DNA of 12,700 bases from CAZXYS01 sp964645005 (lineage in GTDB: Bacteria > Bacteroidota > Ignavibacteria > Kapaibacteriales > UBA2268). The stretch covers positions 1 through 12,700 of the forward strand of contig CAZXYS010000066.1 of the NCBI GenBank assembly GCA_964645005.1, in the 5' to 3' direction. Numbering within the stretch: the first letter of the stretch is position 1; each line of letters starts with the position of its first letter. This document shows, piece by piece, positions 6,964 through 12,700 of the stretch. Position numbers and translations under genes: made by a program. Below the pieces are notes generated by a model, which was given only the letters and a program-made list of their open reading frames with translations, was not told the origin of the DNA and ran no database searches.

Positions 6964-9478
6964 CTATAAAAAGCAAAAGAAAGTTACGGCTCTGATTATT
7001 ACGATATTCGTTCTTGTCATAGCTTTTGTGATTTTTGCACTTAATCTGAGAAATGTATCGCTTGCGCCTGAGTATGAAGTGGCTTCTGCTGATAAAGTTA
7101 TCGATTCAGTAAAAATTTATCGAAATAAACAAGATATACCGCATATAATAGCAGAAAACGATCATGATATTTTTTTTGCAATGGGGTTCTGTCATGCGCG
7201 TGATCGATTATGGCAGATGGATTACAAAAGACGCATGGCTAATGGTACTCTTTCGGAGATATTTGGTGAGAGAACAGTATTTATTGATAAATTTGCCAGA
7301 GTATTCCAAATAGAGTCATTTGCTGACACTTTGTTGCGGAATATTAGTAAAAAATCAAGGTCTATACTGAATTCATATTCCGAAGGGATAAATTATTTTA
7401 TTGATAATTATCCTAATGAATTATCAATGGAGTTTGGAACTCTGGGTTACAGACCTGATAAATGGAAGCCACAGGATTGCCTGATGATTGGGAGAGCTGT
7501 CAGCTTTGAGATGAGCTTAAGTTTCTGGTCTGATATTACTTACGGGGAAATTGCCGAGCAGCTAGGGGTAAGTAAAGCGATGGAACTGATACCTTCCTAT
7601 CCTGTTGAGGCTCCACATGTATTGGACGATACATCAGTATTGCGTCATAAGATCCGAAAAAGAACCCAGGATTTCATGGATATAGAACCAATTTCGAATA
7701 ATTACTTAAACTTCTTTGGTGAATTTGCCAAAAGTATGGAAAGTATAAGAAAACACTATAGTCACATTGGCTCGGGTATTGGAAGTAATTCATGGGCTAT
7801 AAGTAAAAAGAAGAGCGCCGAAAGCGGGGCTCTACTTGCAAATGATCCCCACATGGACCTGAGGCTTCCGCCACATTGGTATCAAATACATGTCACCAGC
7901 CCTGATATCAATGTAACCGGATGTTCAATGCCCGGGCTGCCGATGATATTATCGGGAAGGAATAATGCAATTTCATGGGGATTAACCAATGTTATGGTCG
8001 ATGATTGTGACTATTTTATCGAAAAAATTGATTCGAATAATGCCGATTATTACTATTTGCCGGATGGGGAGAAGAAGAAATTTAAATACATAAAAGACAC
8101 TATCAGGATAAAAGGCAAGTCTGACTCAATTTATTATATTCGAGAGACAGGAAGATCGAGAGTAATATCAGATGTGCATCCTCTTAATCATCCTGAAGAA
8201 GTTGCCGGAATTAAAGAAGATAATAAGCGGAATAATTTTTTGGGAAATTTTTGCCTGACTTTTGAATGGGTTCCTGCAAGTATATCTGATGAGGTTCTGG
8301 CTGCGTATAAAATTTGCAAAGCTAAAGACTGGAAGCAATTCAAGAAAGCTTTAACAAGATGGGGCTCGCCTGCACAAAATTTTACTTATTGTGATACCGC
8401 AGGAAATATCGGGATCGTACCGACAGGGACGATGCCCGTTAGAGAGGAAAAATGCAATTCTAACCTGCCCAATCCCGGTTGGCTGGAAGGTTATCAATGG
8501 AAAGAATATCTGCCAAGTGGATCATTACCAACAATTTATAATCCCGAAAAGAAATTTGTTGCCAGTGCAAACAACAAAATAATGAGAAATTCAGAAATAC
8601 ATATTGGAGATCATTGGGCGCCGGTGTCACGTGCTCAAAGAATTGAAGAATTGTTGGATGAATCCGTTGACTATTCTGTTCGGGATGCACAGATAATGCA
8701 AATGGATGTCTTATCGCCGTATGCTCGAGAATTTACACCATATATTATTAATGCTCTCAGGAAAGATACAAATTCGCTGTCACAGTTGGAAAAGAGATGT
8801 ATGAGGCAGATGGCAGAATGGGATTATATTCTTTCGACCGGTTCAAATGCTTCAGCTATATTTAATATATTTGTTAGGGAATTAATAAAAAATACATATT
8901 CTGATGAATTAGAGAACAGACTTTATAAGCAATATGTGATGATATCAATAATGCCCCTGAGAAAAATATTGGAAATGGTGCAAGAAGGTGAATCCGAATG
9001 GTTTGATGATGTTTTTACTGATATCAAGGAAAACAGAGATTATATGATATATAGAAGTTTTCAAGAAGCTGTGGGCTGGCTTGAAGATTATTTTGAGACT
9101 TCGGATATTAGAAAATGGCACTATGGTGAATTCCATACAATTACTCTGAAACATATATTCAGCAGGAATGAGTTCCTAAGACCCACTGTAACGTTGGGTC
9201 CTTTTCCTATTGGCGGCAATATTACAACTATAAATGCCCAGGCATGGCTGTTTCAATTTCCATTTGGAATAGAAGTGGGACCATCTATGAGATTTATTGC
9301 GGATATGGAAGATTCTGTGGTATATTCCTGCCTTCCGGGAGGAGAATCAGGTGATCCTTTAAGTCCTCATTACGGGGACCAGGCACAGCTCTGGCTTAAT
9401 GGGGGGTATATTGAGATACCGACGATGCCTGAGCCGGGAGAGAATTTTAATATGACTACACTGCTGCTGCCGGAATAG
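6950..9478 (+). CDS. Penicillin acylase family Ntn hydrolase, N-terminally membrane-anchored
   Basis: Enzymes of this family hydrolyse N-acyl amides such as penicillins, acyl-homoserine lactones and acylated amino compounds. They mature by self-cleavage into alpha and beta chains. Residues of about 11-32 form one hydrophobic segment after a Lys-rich start, which suggests a periplasm-facing anchored or exported enzyme. Alpha-chain motifs include DIPHIIAENDHD and FCHARDRLWQMD (H82 onward). The nucleophile is S279 in GIGSNSWAIS, with cleavage expected between G278 and S279. Beta-chain motifs include NDPHMDLRLPPHWYQIHV, QNFTYCDTAGNIGIVPTG (from about 476) and ASANNKI (N541, N542). The 842-residue length is normal and no key residue is missing. 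The ATG sits inside the end of the SDR gene and has no good ribosome binding site, so translation is likely coupled. The natural substrate is unknown. Confidence 0.92.
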   Translation: MAGYSYKKQKKVTALIITIFVLVIAFVIFALNLRNVSLAPEYEVASADKVIDSVKIYRNKQDIPHIIAENDHDIFFAMGFCHARDRLWQMDYKRRMANGTLSEIFGERTVFIDKFARVFQIESFADTLLRNISKKSRSILNSYSEGINYFIDNYPNELSMEFGTLGYRPDKWKPQDCLMIGRAVSFEMSLSFWSDITYGEIAEQLGVSKAMELIPSYPVEAPHVLDDTSVLRHKIRKRTQDFMDIEPISNNYLNFFGEFAKSMESIRKHYSHIGSGIGSNSWAISKKKSAESGALLANDPHMDLRLPPHWYQIHVTSPDINVTGCSMPGLPMILSGRNNAISWGLTNVMVDDCDYFIEKIDSNNADYYYLPDGEKKKFKYIKDTIRIKGKSDSIYYIRETGRSRVISDVHPLNHPEEVAGIKEDNKRNNFLGNFCLTFEWVPASISDEVLAAYKICKAKDWKQFKKALTRWGSPAQNFTYCDTAGNIGIVPTGTMPVREEKCNSNLPNPGWLEGYQWKEYLPSGSLPTIYNPEKKFVASANNKIMRNSEIHIGDHWAPVSRAQRIEELLDESVDYSVRDAQIMQMDVLSPYAREFTPYIINALRKDTNSLSQLEKRCMRQMAEWDYILSTGSNASAIFNIFVRELIKNTYSDELENRLYKQYVMISIMPLRKILEMVQEGESEWFDDVFTDIKENRDYMIYRSFQEAVGWLEDYFETSDIRKWHYGEFHTITLKHIFSRNEFLRPTVTLGPFPIGGNITTINAQAWLFQFPFGIEVGPSMRFIADMEDSVVYSCLPGGESGDPLSPHYGDQAQLWLNGGYIEIPTMPEPGENFNMTTLLLPE

Positions 9479-9555
9479 GGTTTTGTTTTATTTTGAATTG
9501 CTTTACCCCGGTCAAGCGGGATTTCTCGCTGCTCAACTCCGTTCGCGATAACATT

Positions 9556-9616
9556 CCGGATTCCCAATACAAACTTGCATTTGTGGCAAAAAGCAGCTAA
9601 CTCGCCTCAGAACGTC
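9556..9616 (+). repeat. Dispersed intergenic repeat, copy 1
   Basis: This copy of 61 bases aligns with the 62-base copy at 12480-12541, with one indel and about nine substitutions, most of them transitions. Shared blocks include CCGGATTC, CAATACAAA, TTGCATTTGT, GCAAAAA, CAGCTAACT and AACGTC. Both copies lie shortly downstream of a gene on the same strand. In both, a T-rich string directly follows the stop codon. Here 61 bases separate that string from the repeat; in copy 2 only three do. Confidence 0.8.
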
Positions 9617-9644
9617 GAGACTGACCCAAAAGTATAGAAAAGTC

Positions 9645-9688
9645 ATTCCTGCGAATGTCTTTAAATCCTGCTTTAGCAGGGCAGGAAT
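9645..9688. repeat. Nested REP-like palindrome
   Basis: The outer arms ATTCCTGC (9645-9652) and GCAGGAAT (9681-9688) are perfect inverted repeats. Between them sits the hairpin CCTGC-TTTA-GCAGG (9667-9680). This resembles the widespread intergenic ATTCCxGC...GCxGGAAT repeats of many bacteria. The central word GCTTTAGC also occurs in the palindrome at 12614-12629, which suggests a common repeat family. Confidence 0.65.
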
Positions 9689-9801
9689 CTGATAAATACC
9701 GGCTCCCTTAATGAGTTAAAAAGGATGTTGCACAAAATTTAGCGCTTATGAGTCAGCCTCAATTTAAGGATGAGTGAATTCTATTGAGTTTTCTATGTTT
9801 A

Positions 9802-9836
9802 ATGCAAAATTCAAGTTAATTCATTTATTTTTGCAT
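9802..9836. promoter_or_regulatory. Inverted repeat upstream of the symporter gene
   Basis: ATGCAAAA (9802-9809) and TTTTGCAT (9829-9836) are perfect 8-base inverted repeats separated by 19 bases. A TATAAAAT box lies 14 bases further on (9851-9858), so the right arm would fall near a -35 element. It could be an operator. Because GTTTTTT follows directly, a weak terminator of upstream transcription is also possible. Confidence 0.4.
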
Positions 9837-9858
9837 GTTTTTTATTATCTTATAAAAT
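9828..9858 (+). promoter_or_regulatory. Weak promoter candidate for the symporter gene
   Basis: TTTTTG at 9828-9833 stands 17 bases before TATAAAAT at 9851-9858. The -10-like box is good but the -35 match is poor. TTGCAT at 9831-9836 is a better -35 word but leaves only 14 bases of spacing. TATAAAAT also occurs in the porU promoter candidate at 232-239. Confidence 0.25.
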
Positions 9859-9912
9859 CATTTTTACGATTGGTATGAAAAGGTAGTAAAGACTAAAAAA
9901 TAAGGGTAATTA

Positions 9913-11340
9913 ATGAATTTTACACTTATAGGATTCATATTTTATTTAGCGGTTGTACTTTTAGTTGGATTTATTACATATAAGAAAAATAAATCTCATA
10001 ATGACTATTTTCTTGCGGGCAGGAAGCTGAATCCTTGGGTTGTGGCGTTTTCGGAGAGAGCCTCCGGTGAATCAGCATGGCTGTTGTTGGGATTGCCCGG
10101 GGCAGCGCTTGCAGTGGGATTACTGGAAATATGGGCTGCCGTGGGGTGTGTATCGGGTATTATTTTTTCGTGGTTTGTTATTGCCAAGGAATTGCGTGTT
10201 CAGACAGAGAAGTATGAGGCTATAACTTTGCCTAATTTCTTTGCGAATAAATTCGACGGGGATGATAAGATTCTCAGATTTGTTTCTATGCTGATAGTGA
10301 TCTTTTTTTACACATTCTATCTGGCTGCGCAATTTAACGGCGCCGGGAAAATATTGAACGTGACATTCGGGATTGAGACTTTCTGGGGGATAGTCATTGG
10401 TACAATAGCGATCATTTTTTATACGATGATGGGAGGCTTTTTTGCGGTAGTGTGGACGGATATGATACAGGGAATCATAATGATCGGGACTTTAGTGGTT
10501 TTGCCGATCGTAGGATTGATTGAGCTATCCGCAGAAGGCAATTCCATCGGATTGGGACTGCAGGGGGCTGGGGAGAAGATCTCCAGTTTCACCGGCGCTA
10601 AGACCGGATGGGCTGCAGTTGCGGGAGTGATTGGCGGACTGAGCTGGGGCTTCGGTTATATGGGGCAGCCGCATCTTGTGACTCGTTTTATGTCAATAAA
10701 GGATCCTGAAAAGATAAAGGTCGGCAGGAGAATAGCCATAGCATGGGCTATACCTGCATTTTTTGGGGCAGTTATGGTTGGTTTAGTAGGTTTGGCAATG
10801 TACGGTTCCGGTTATTTTGAAGATGTAGAATTTGTGATGCCGGCGCTGGCTGCGACTTTGCTGCCGGGGTGGTTAGCGGGGATATTTATTTCGGGGGCGA
10901 TTGCCGCAATGATGTCAACAGCAGACAGCCAGCTTTTGATAATCTCGTCGTCGGTGATTGAAGATTTTTATCATAAAACCCTTGGTAAGGAAGTAACTGA
11001 AAGAAGACTTTTACATCTAAGCAGAATTGTTACAATTGTTGTTGGATTATTCGGTTTTACAATAGCGGCAACTTCGAAAGAATTGATCTTCGAGCTTGTT
11101 TCCTATGCGTGGGCGGGGATGGGAGCTTCGTTTGGTCCTGCACTTTTGCTATTGCTAAAATGGAAAAAAACTACCAAGCAGGGAGTGCTTGCGGGAATGC
11201 TGACAGGGGCAATAACTACTATTGTGTGGCAGAATATTGATATGCTGAATAATTTTTTGAATGTAAGATTCACTTCTTTTATACTTGCGTTTTTTGCTGT
11301 AGTTGTAGTGAGTTTAGGCACTCAGAAAAAAACAAGTTGA
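9913..11340 (+). CDS. putP: Sodium:solute symporter, PutP (sodium/proline) type
   Basis: This is an inner-membrane secondary transporter of the SSS family, predicted to couple sodium entry to uptake of proline or a related small organic solute. The 475 residues form about a dozen hydrophobic segments, as expected. PutP-like landmarks are DYFLAGRKLNPWVVAFS, WLLLGLPGA, AITLPNFFANKF, MGGFFAVVWTDMIQG, and the eighth-helix region SGAIAAMMSTADSQLL. S335 and T336 in the last motif match the Na2-site pair of E. coli PutP. The first-helix motif is ASGESAW (50-56), where PutP has ASDMSGW. The essential Asp is thus Gly52, with Glu53 beside it, so substrate or ion details may differ. The start has AAGGG seven bases upstream. 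The gene has its own leader and a hairpin after it. Proline as substrate is by similarity only. Confidence 0.85.
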   Translation: MNFTLIGFIFYLAVVLLVGFITYKKNKSHNDYFLAGRKLNPWVVAFSERASGESAWLLLGLPGAALAVGLLEIWAAVGCVSGIIFSWFVIAKELRVQTEKYEAITLPNFFANKFDGDDKILRFVSMLIVIFFYTFYLAAQFNGAGKILNVTFGIETFWGIVIGTIAIIFYTMMGGFFAVVWTDMIQGIIMIGTLVVLPIVGLIELSAEGNSIGLGLQGAGEKISSFTGAKTGWAAVAGVIGGLSWGFGYMGQPHLVTRFMSIKDPEKIKVGRRIAIAWAIPAFFGAVMVGLVGLAMYGSGYFEDVEFVMPALAATLLPGWLAGIFISGAIAAMMSTADSQLLIISSSVIEDFYHKTLGKEVTERRLLHLSRIVTIVVGLFGFTIAATSKELIFELVSYAWAGMGASFGPALLLLLKWKKTTKQGVLAGMLTGAITTIVWQNIDMLNNFLNVRFTSFILAFFAVVVVSLGTQKKTS

Positions 11341-11413
11341 TTAATGAAAAATTTATTGAGTCTAACTTTTTGATACCAATAAATATATGAATTTAAATTA
11401 TTTATATGCTTTC

Positions 11414-11434
11414 TACGTGTTTACACGTATTTTT
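11414..11434 (+). terminator. Probable intrinsic terminator after the symporter gene
   Basis: TACGTGT (11414-11420) and ACACGTA (11423-11429) are perfect inverted repeats around TT, followed by TTTTT (11430-11434). In RNA the stem would be six bp with a four-base loop. It lies 73 bases after the stop codon. The stem is short and AT-rich, so termination may be partial. Confidence 0.5.
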
Positions 11435-11514
11435 AAAAATACAAGATTATACTGATGTTTATATATATAAATGTTAATATATTGCGTAATATAAAAATAA
11501 AATAATCTCAAATT

Positions 11515-11521
11515 GGAGAGG
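11515..11521 (+). promoter_or_regulatory. Ribosome binding site that sets the start of the cargo gene
   Basis: GGAGAGG lies three bases before ATG 11525. An in-frame TTG at 11513 overlaps this site and therefore cannot sensibly be the start. Choosing ATG 11525 also gives a signal peptide beginning MKK. Confidence 0.75.
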
Positions 11522-11524
11522 TAT

Positions 11525-12457
11525 ATGAAGAAATTATACATCTTTATTCAAATAATGATATTAACTTCCCTGCTTTTGACTGTTAATCAATCCAAGGCAC
11601 AAATTACATGGACTGAATACCCGGGTAATCCGGTTTATGGGGAAGGAACTGATGCCGGAACTCCTCATGCGGAATTGCCTTCGATAATTTATGATGATGA
11701 TGAATTCTCAGGGCATGGCGAATCTTACTACTATAAAATGTGGTATGATAAGAATGGGACAGTTGCTGTTGTTTATTCAAATGACGGGATCAATTGGGTG
11801 AATGATACTGATGTGCTAACGGATGATGATCCTGGCAGACCAGTTGTGAACTATTATCCTGACGGATTTACAGGTATGGATGAGGGTGATGATGAAAGTG
11901 ATGCTGCGATGTATTACAGGATGTGGTATCTTTTGATTGGTAATAACTCTACTGTTGGGGGTGCTGCCCGTACGCACTATCATGATTATAATACCGGTGA
12001 GACTTATTCTGATCACTTTGGCGGGATGATCTCGGAGGTTATGTTATTTAATACGACTAATGCTACTTTAGCTCAGAGTATATATAATTATATCAATGAT
12101 AAGTATGGTGAAAGCTTTACTTATCCGGTTGGAGGATTTCCGAAGGAAAACTCCGATGACTGGATAGTGATTGATAGAGAAGAGCATGAGTTTTCGGGTG
12201 AAGTCTTTGCTAAGACATATCCGAATCCATTTTCCGGCAAAGGATATCTTTGGTTCGAAATTCCCGAGAAACAGTCTGTAAATGTAGAGTTACTGGATAT
12301 GTATGGCAGTGTTGTGAAGAGTCTTCACGCCGGATCATTGCCAGAAGGACCGCATGAGGTGTTCATTGATGGAAGCGATCTTTCGTCGGGTGTTTATATG
12401 TATAGAATTAAAGGACAGAATTTTGTTAAAACCGGAAAAGTGATCGTTAATAAATAA
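11525..12457 (+). CDS. Secreted mosaic protein with T9SS C-terminal sorting domain
   Basis: This 310-residue protein is probably exported by Sec and then by the T9SS to the cell surface or medium. Residues 1-25 are a signal peptide ending SKA. Residues of about 27-136 carry two blade-like units, with MWYD (72-75), VYSNDGINW (83-91) and MWY (133-135). These resemble five-bladed propellers of GH43/GH32-like proteins, but only about two blades are present. Residues of about 155-195 include GGMISEVMLFN (166-176) and YNYINDKYG (187-195), which look like the C-terminal end of a LamG/concanavalin-like domain without its start. After an acidic linker, residues of about 226-310 form a type A sorting domain with YPNPF (232-236), SSGVYMYRI and a Lys-rich end. 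Asp-rich loops may bind calcium. Neither domain looks complete, so enzymatic activity is doubtful. No terminator is visible after it; a repeat mosaic follows. Confidence 0.85.
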   Translation: MKKLYIFIQIMILTSLLLTVNQSKAQITWTEYPGNPVYGEGTDAGTPHAELPSIIYDDDEFSGHGESYYYKMWYDKNGTVAVVYSNDGINWVNDTDVLTDDDPGRPVVNYYPDGFTGMDEGDDESDAAMYYRMWYLLIGNNSTVGGAARTHYHDYNTGETYSDHFGGMISEVMLFNTTNATLAQSIYNYINDKYGESFTYPVGGFPKENSDDWIVIDREEHEFSGEVFAKTYPNPFSGKGYLWFEIPEKQSVNVELLDMYGSVVKSLHAGSLPEGPHEVFIDGSDLSSGVYMYRIKGQNFVKTGKVIVNK

Positions 12458-12479
12458 GGCATTTTGTTTTTATTTTAGC

Positions 12480-12541
12480 CCGGATTCACAATACAAAAGT
12501 TGCATTTGTAGCAAAAAACAGCTAACTTGCTTTGAAACGTC
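12480..12541 (+). repeat. Dispersed intergenic repeat, copy 2
   Basis: This 62-base copy matches copy 1 at 9556-9616 in the same orientation relative to the upstream gene. It differs by one extra base (AG for C before TTGCATTTGT) and scattered transitions. It starts three bases after the T-rich string and 22 bases after the cargo gene stop. Similarity stops after AACGTC, where copy 2 runs into the palindrome at 12543. Confidence 0.8.
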
Positions 12542-12542
12542 C

Positions 12543-12563
12543 CGTCAGATGTTACATCTGACG
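12543..12563. repeat. Perfect 21-base palindrome
   Basis: CGTCAGATGT and ACATCTGACG are perfect 10-base inverted repeats around a single T. As RNA this makes a nine-bp stem with a three-base loop. No T run follows on the + strand, so it is not an ordinary terminator; it looks like a mobile palindromic repeat unit. It begins one base after the end of repeat copy 2. Confidence 0.75.
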
Positions 12564-12586
12564 AAATTCTCCTCCTTGAGGGGTGC

Positions 12587-12607
12587 CTGAGCGCAGTTGC
12601 AGCTCAG
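12587..12607. repeat. Imperfect palindrome CTGAGC...GCTCAG
   Basis: CTGAGC (12587-12592) and GCTCAG (12602-12607) are perfect inverted repeats over a nine-base centre that can add two further G-C pairs. It is one of three hairpin units packed within 90 bases at this edge. Confidence 0.6.
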
Positions 12608-12613
12608 CGGAAA

Positions 12614-12629
12614 CCACGCTTTAGCGTGG
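12614..12629. repeat. Palindrome with GCTTTAGC core
   Basis: CCACGC (12614-12619) and GCGTGG (12624-12629) are perfect inverted repeats around TTTA. The central GCTTTAGC matches the centre of the hairpin at 9667-9680, so loop and inner pairs are kept while outer pairs have changed together. That pattern is typical of REP-like elements. Confidence 0.65.
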
Positions 12630-12700
12630 CGAGGGCGGGGTGGATTCTTATTTAATTCCTGATGTTTGTATAAAACCTATAAAAATTATACTTACAAAAG

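Larger units (their letters stand above)
9479..9912. other. 434-base gene-free region with repeats and an inverted repeat
   Basis: No supportable ORF lies here. It starts with the T-rich string TTTTGTTTTATTTT (9481-9494) right after the stop codon. A GC-richer piece follows with a weak hairpin CCCG/CGGG (9507-9520) and the words GGGATTTCTCGC and CGCGATAACATT. Next come the 61-base repeat copy (9556-9616) and the nested hairpin at 9645-9688. From about 9700 the DNA returns to AT-rich leader sequence with an operator-like dyad (9802-9836) and the ribosome binding site AAGGG (9902-9906) of the symporter gene. I see no clear intrinsic terminator for the acylase gene. Confidence 0.6.
11341..11524 (+). 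other. AT-rich spacer before the T9SS cargo gene
   Basis: Apart from the hairpin at 11414-11434 and the ribosome binding site at 11515-11521, this stretch is A/T-rich with alternating TA runs (about 11460-11500). It should melt easily and probably holds the promoter for the next gene, but I cannot pick one -35/-10 pair with confidence. Confidence 0.4.
12458..12700. other. Gene-free right edge made of repeat mosaic
   Basis: After the stop codon come the T-rich string TTTTGTTTTTATTTT (12462-12476), the 62-base repeat copy (12480-12541), and three separate palindromes between 12543 and 12629. A G-rich piece GAGGGCGGGGTGG (12631-12643) follows, and then plain AT-rich DNA to the edge. The CTCCTCCTTGAGGGG...GGCGGGGTGG wording resembles intergenic repeats I recall from Bacteroidota genomes. 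No ORF is credible here. Confidence 0.6.

Noticed and set aside
9370..9567. 65-codon ORF on the minus strand behind the acylase gene
   Set aside because: Most of it is the antisense of the acylase C-terminus and it then runs into repeat DNA. It has no ribosome binding site or recognisable motif.
9479..9616. Insertion sequence remnant
   Set aside because: No transposase fragment, no matched terminal inverted repeats and no target duplication can be seen; a dispersed repeat explains the data better.
11513..11524. TTG start four codons upstream of ATG 11525 for the cargo gene
   Set aside because: The TTG overlaps the GGAGAGG ribosome binding site itself; ATG 11525 has correct spacing and begins a normal signal peptide.

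Overview
The window most likely comes from an AT-rich member of the Bacteroidota/Ignavibacteriota (FCB) lineage. Three protein genes point there: a type IX secretion (T9SS) sortase of the PorU type, a PorV outer-membrane shuttle, and a short secreted protein with a classic T9SS C-terminal sorting domain. T9SS is essentially confined to the FCB group. Several genes have clear Shine-Dalgarno sequences (AGGAGG before porV, GGAGAGG before the last gene). Classical Bacteroidia usually lack these, so I lean towards Ignavibacteria, Kapabacteria or relatives. That placement is an inference. All recognised genes are on the + strand.

Layout: (1) The 3' part of a tRNA-Gly(GCC) enters from the left edge. 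A weak and then a strong intrinsic terminator follow, then a leader with a sigma70-like promoter. (2) porU (338-4405) and porV (4695-5804) form the T9SS attachment-complex pair. They are separated by a 289-base AT-rich leader that may hold an RNA structure, and a strong terminator closes the unit at 5830-5861. (3) An extended-SDR NAD(P)-dependent epimerase/reductase (5977-6963) overlaps by 14 bases a membrane-anchored penicillin-acylase-family Ntn hydrolase (6950-9478), forming a translationally coupled pair. (4) A 434-base gene-free stretch carries repeat-like palindromes and an operator-like inverted repeat. (5) A PutP-type sodium:solute symporter (9913-11340) follows, with a modest terminator hairpin. 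(6) A small T9SS cargo protein (11525-12457) looks like a mosaic of a beta-propeller fragment, a LamG-like tail fragment and a sorting domain. (7) The right edge is a repeat mosaic; about 62 bases of it match the stretch behind the penicillin acylase gene.

How the genes relate: PorV carries T9SS cargo to PorU at the outer membrane, where PorU removes the sorting domain and attaches the protein to the surface. The protein at 11525-12457 is the kind of substrate this machinery handles, although it is transcribed separately. The SDR/acylase pair and the symporter have no visible functional link to the T9SS.

I see no CRISPR array, phage, transposase, toxin-antitoxin or defence cassette, and no convincing new multi-gene system. 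The points most worth a second look are the paired downstream repeat, the mosaic T9SS cargo, the porV leader, the changed sodium-site motif in the symporter, and the dyads in and near two promoters.
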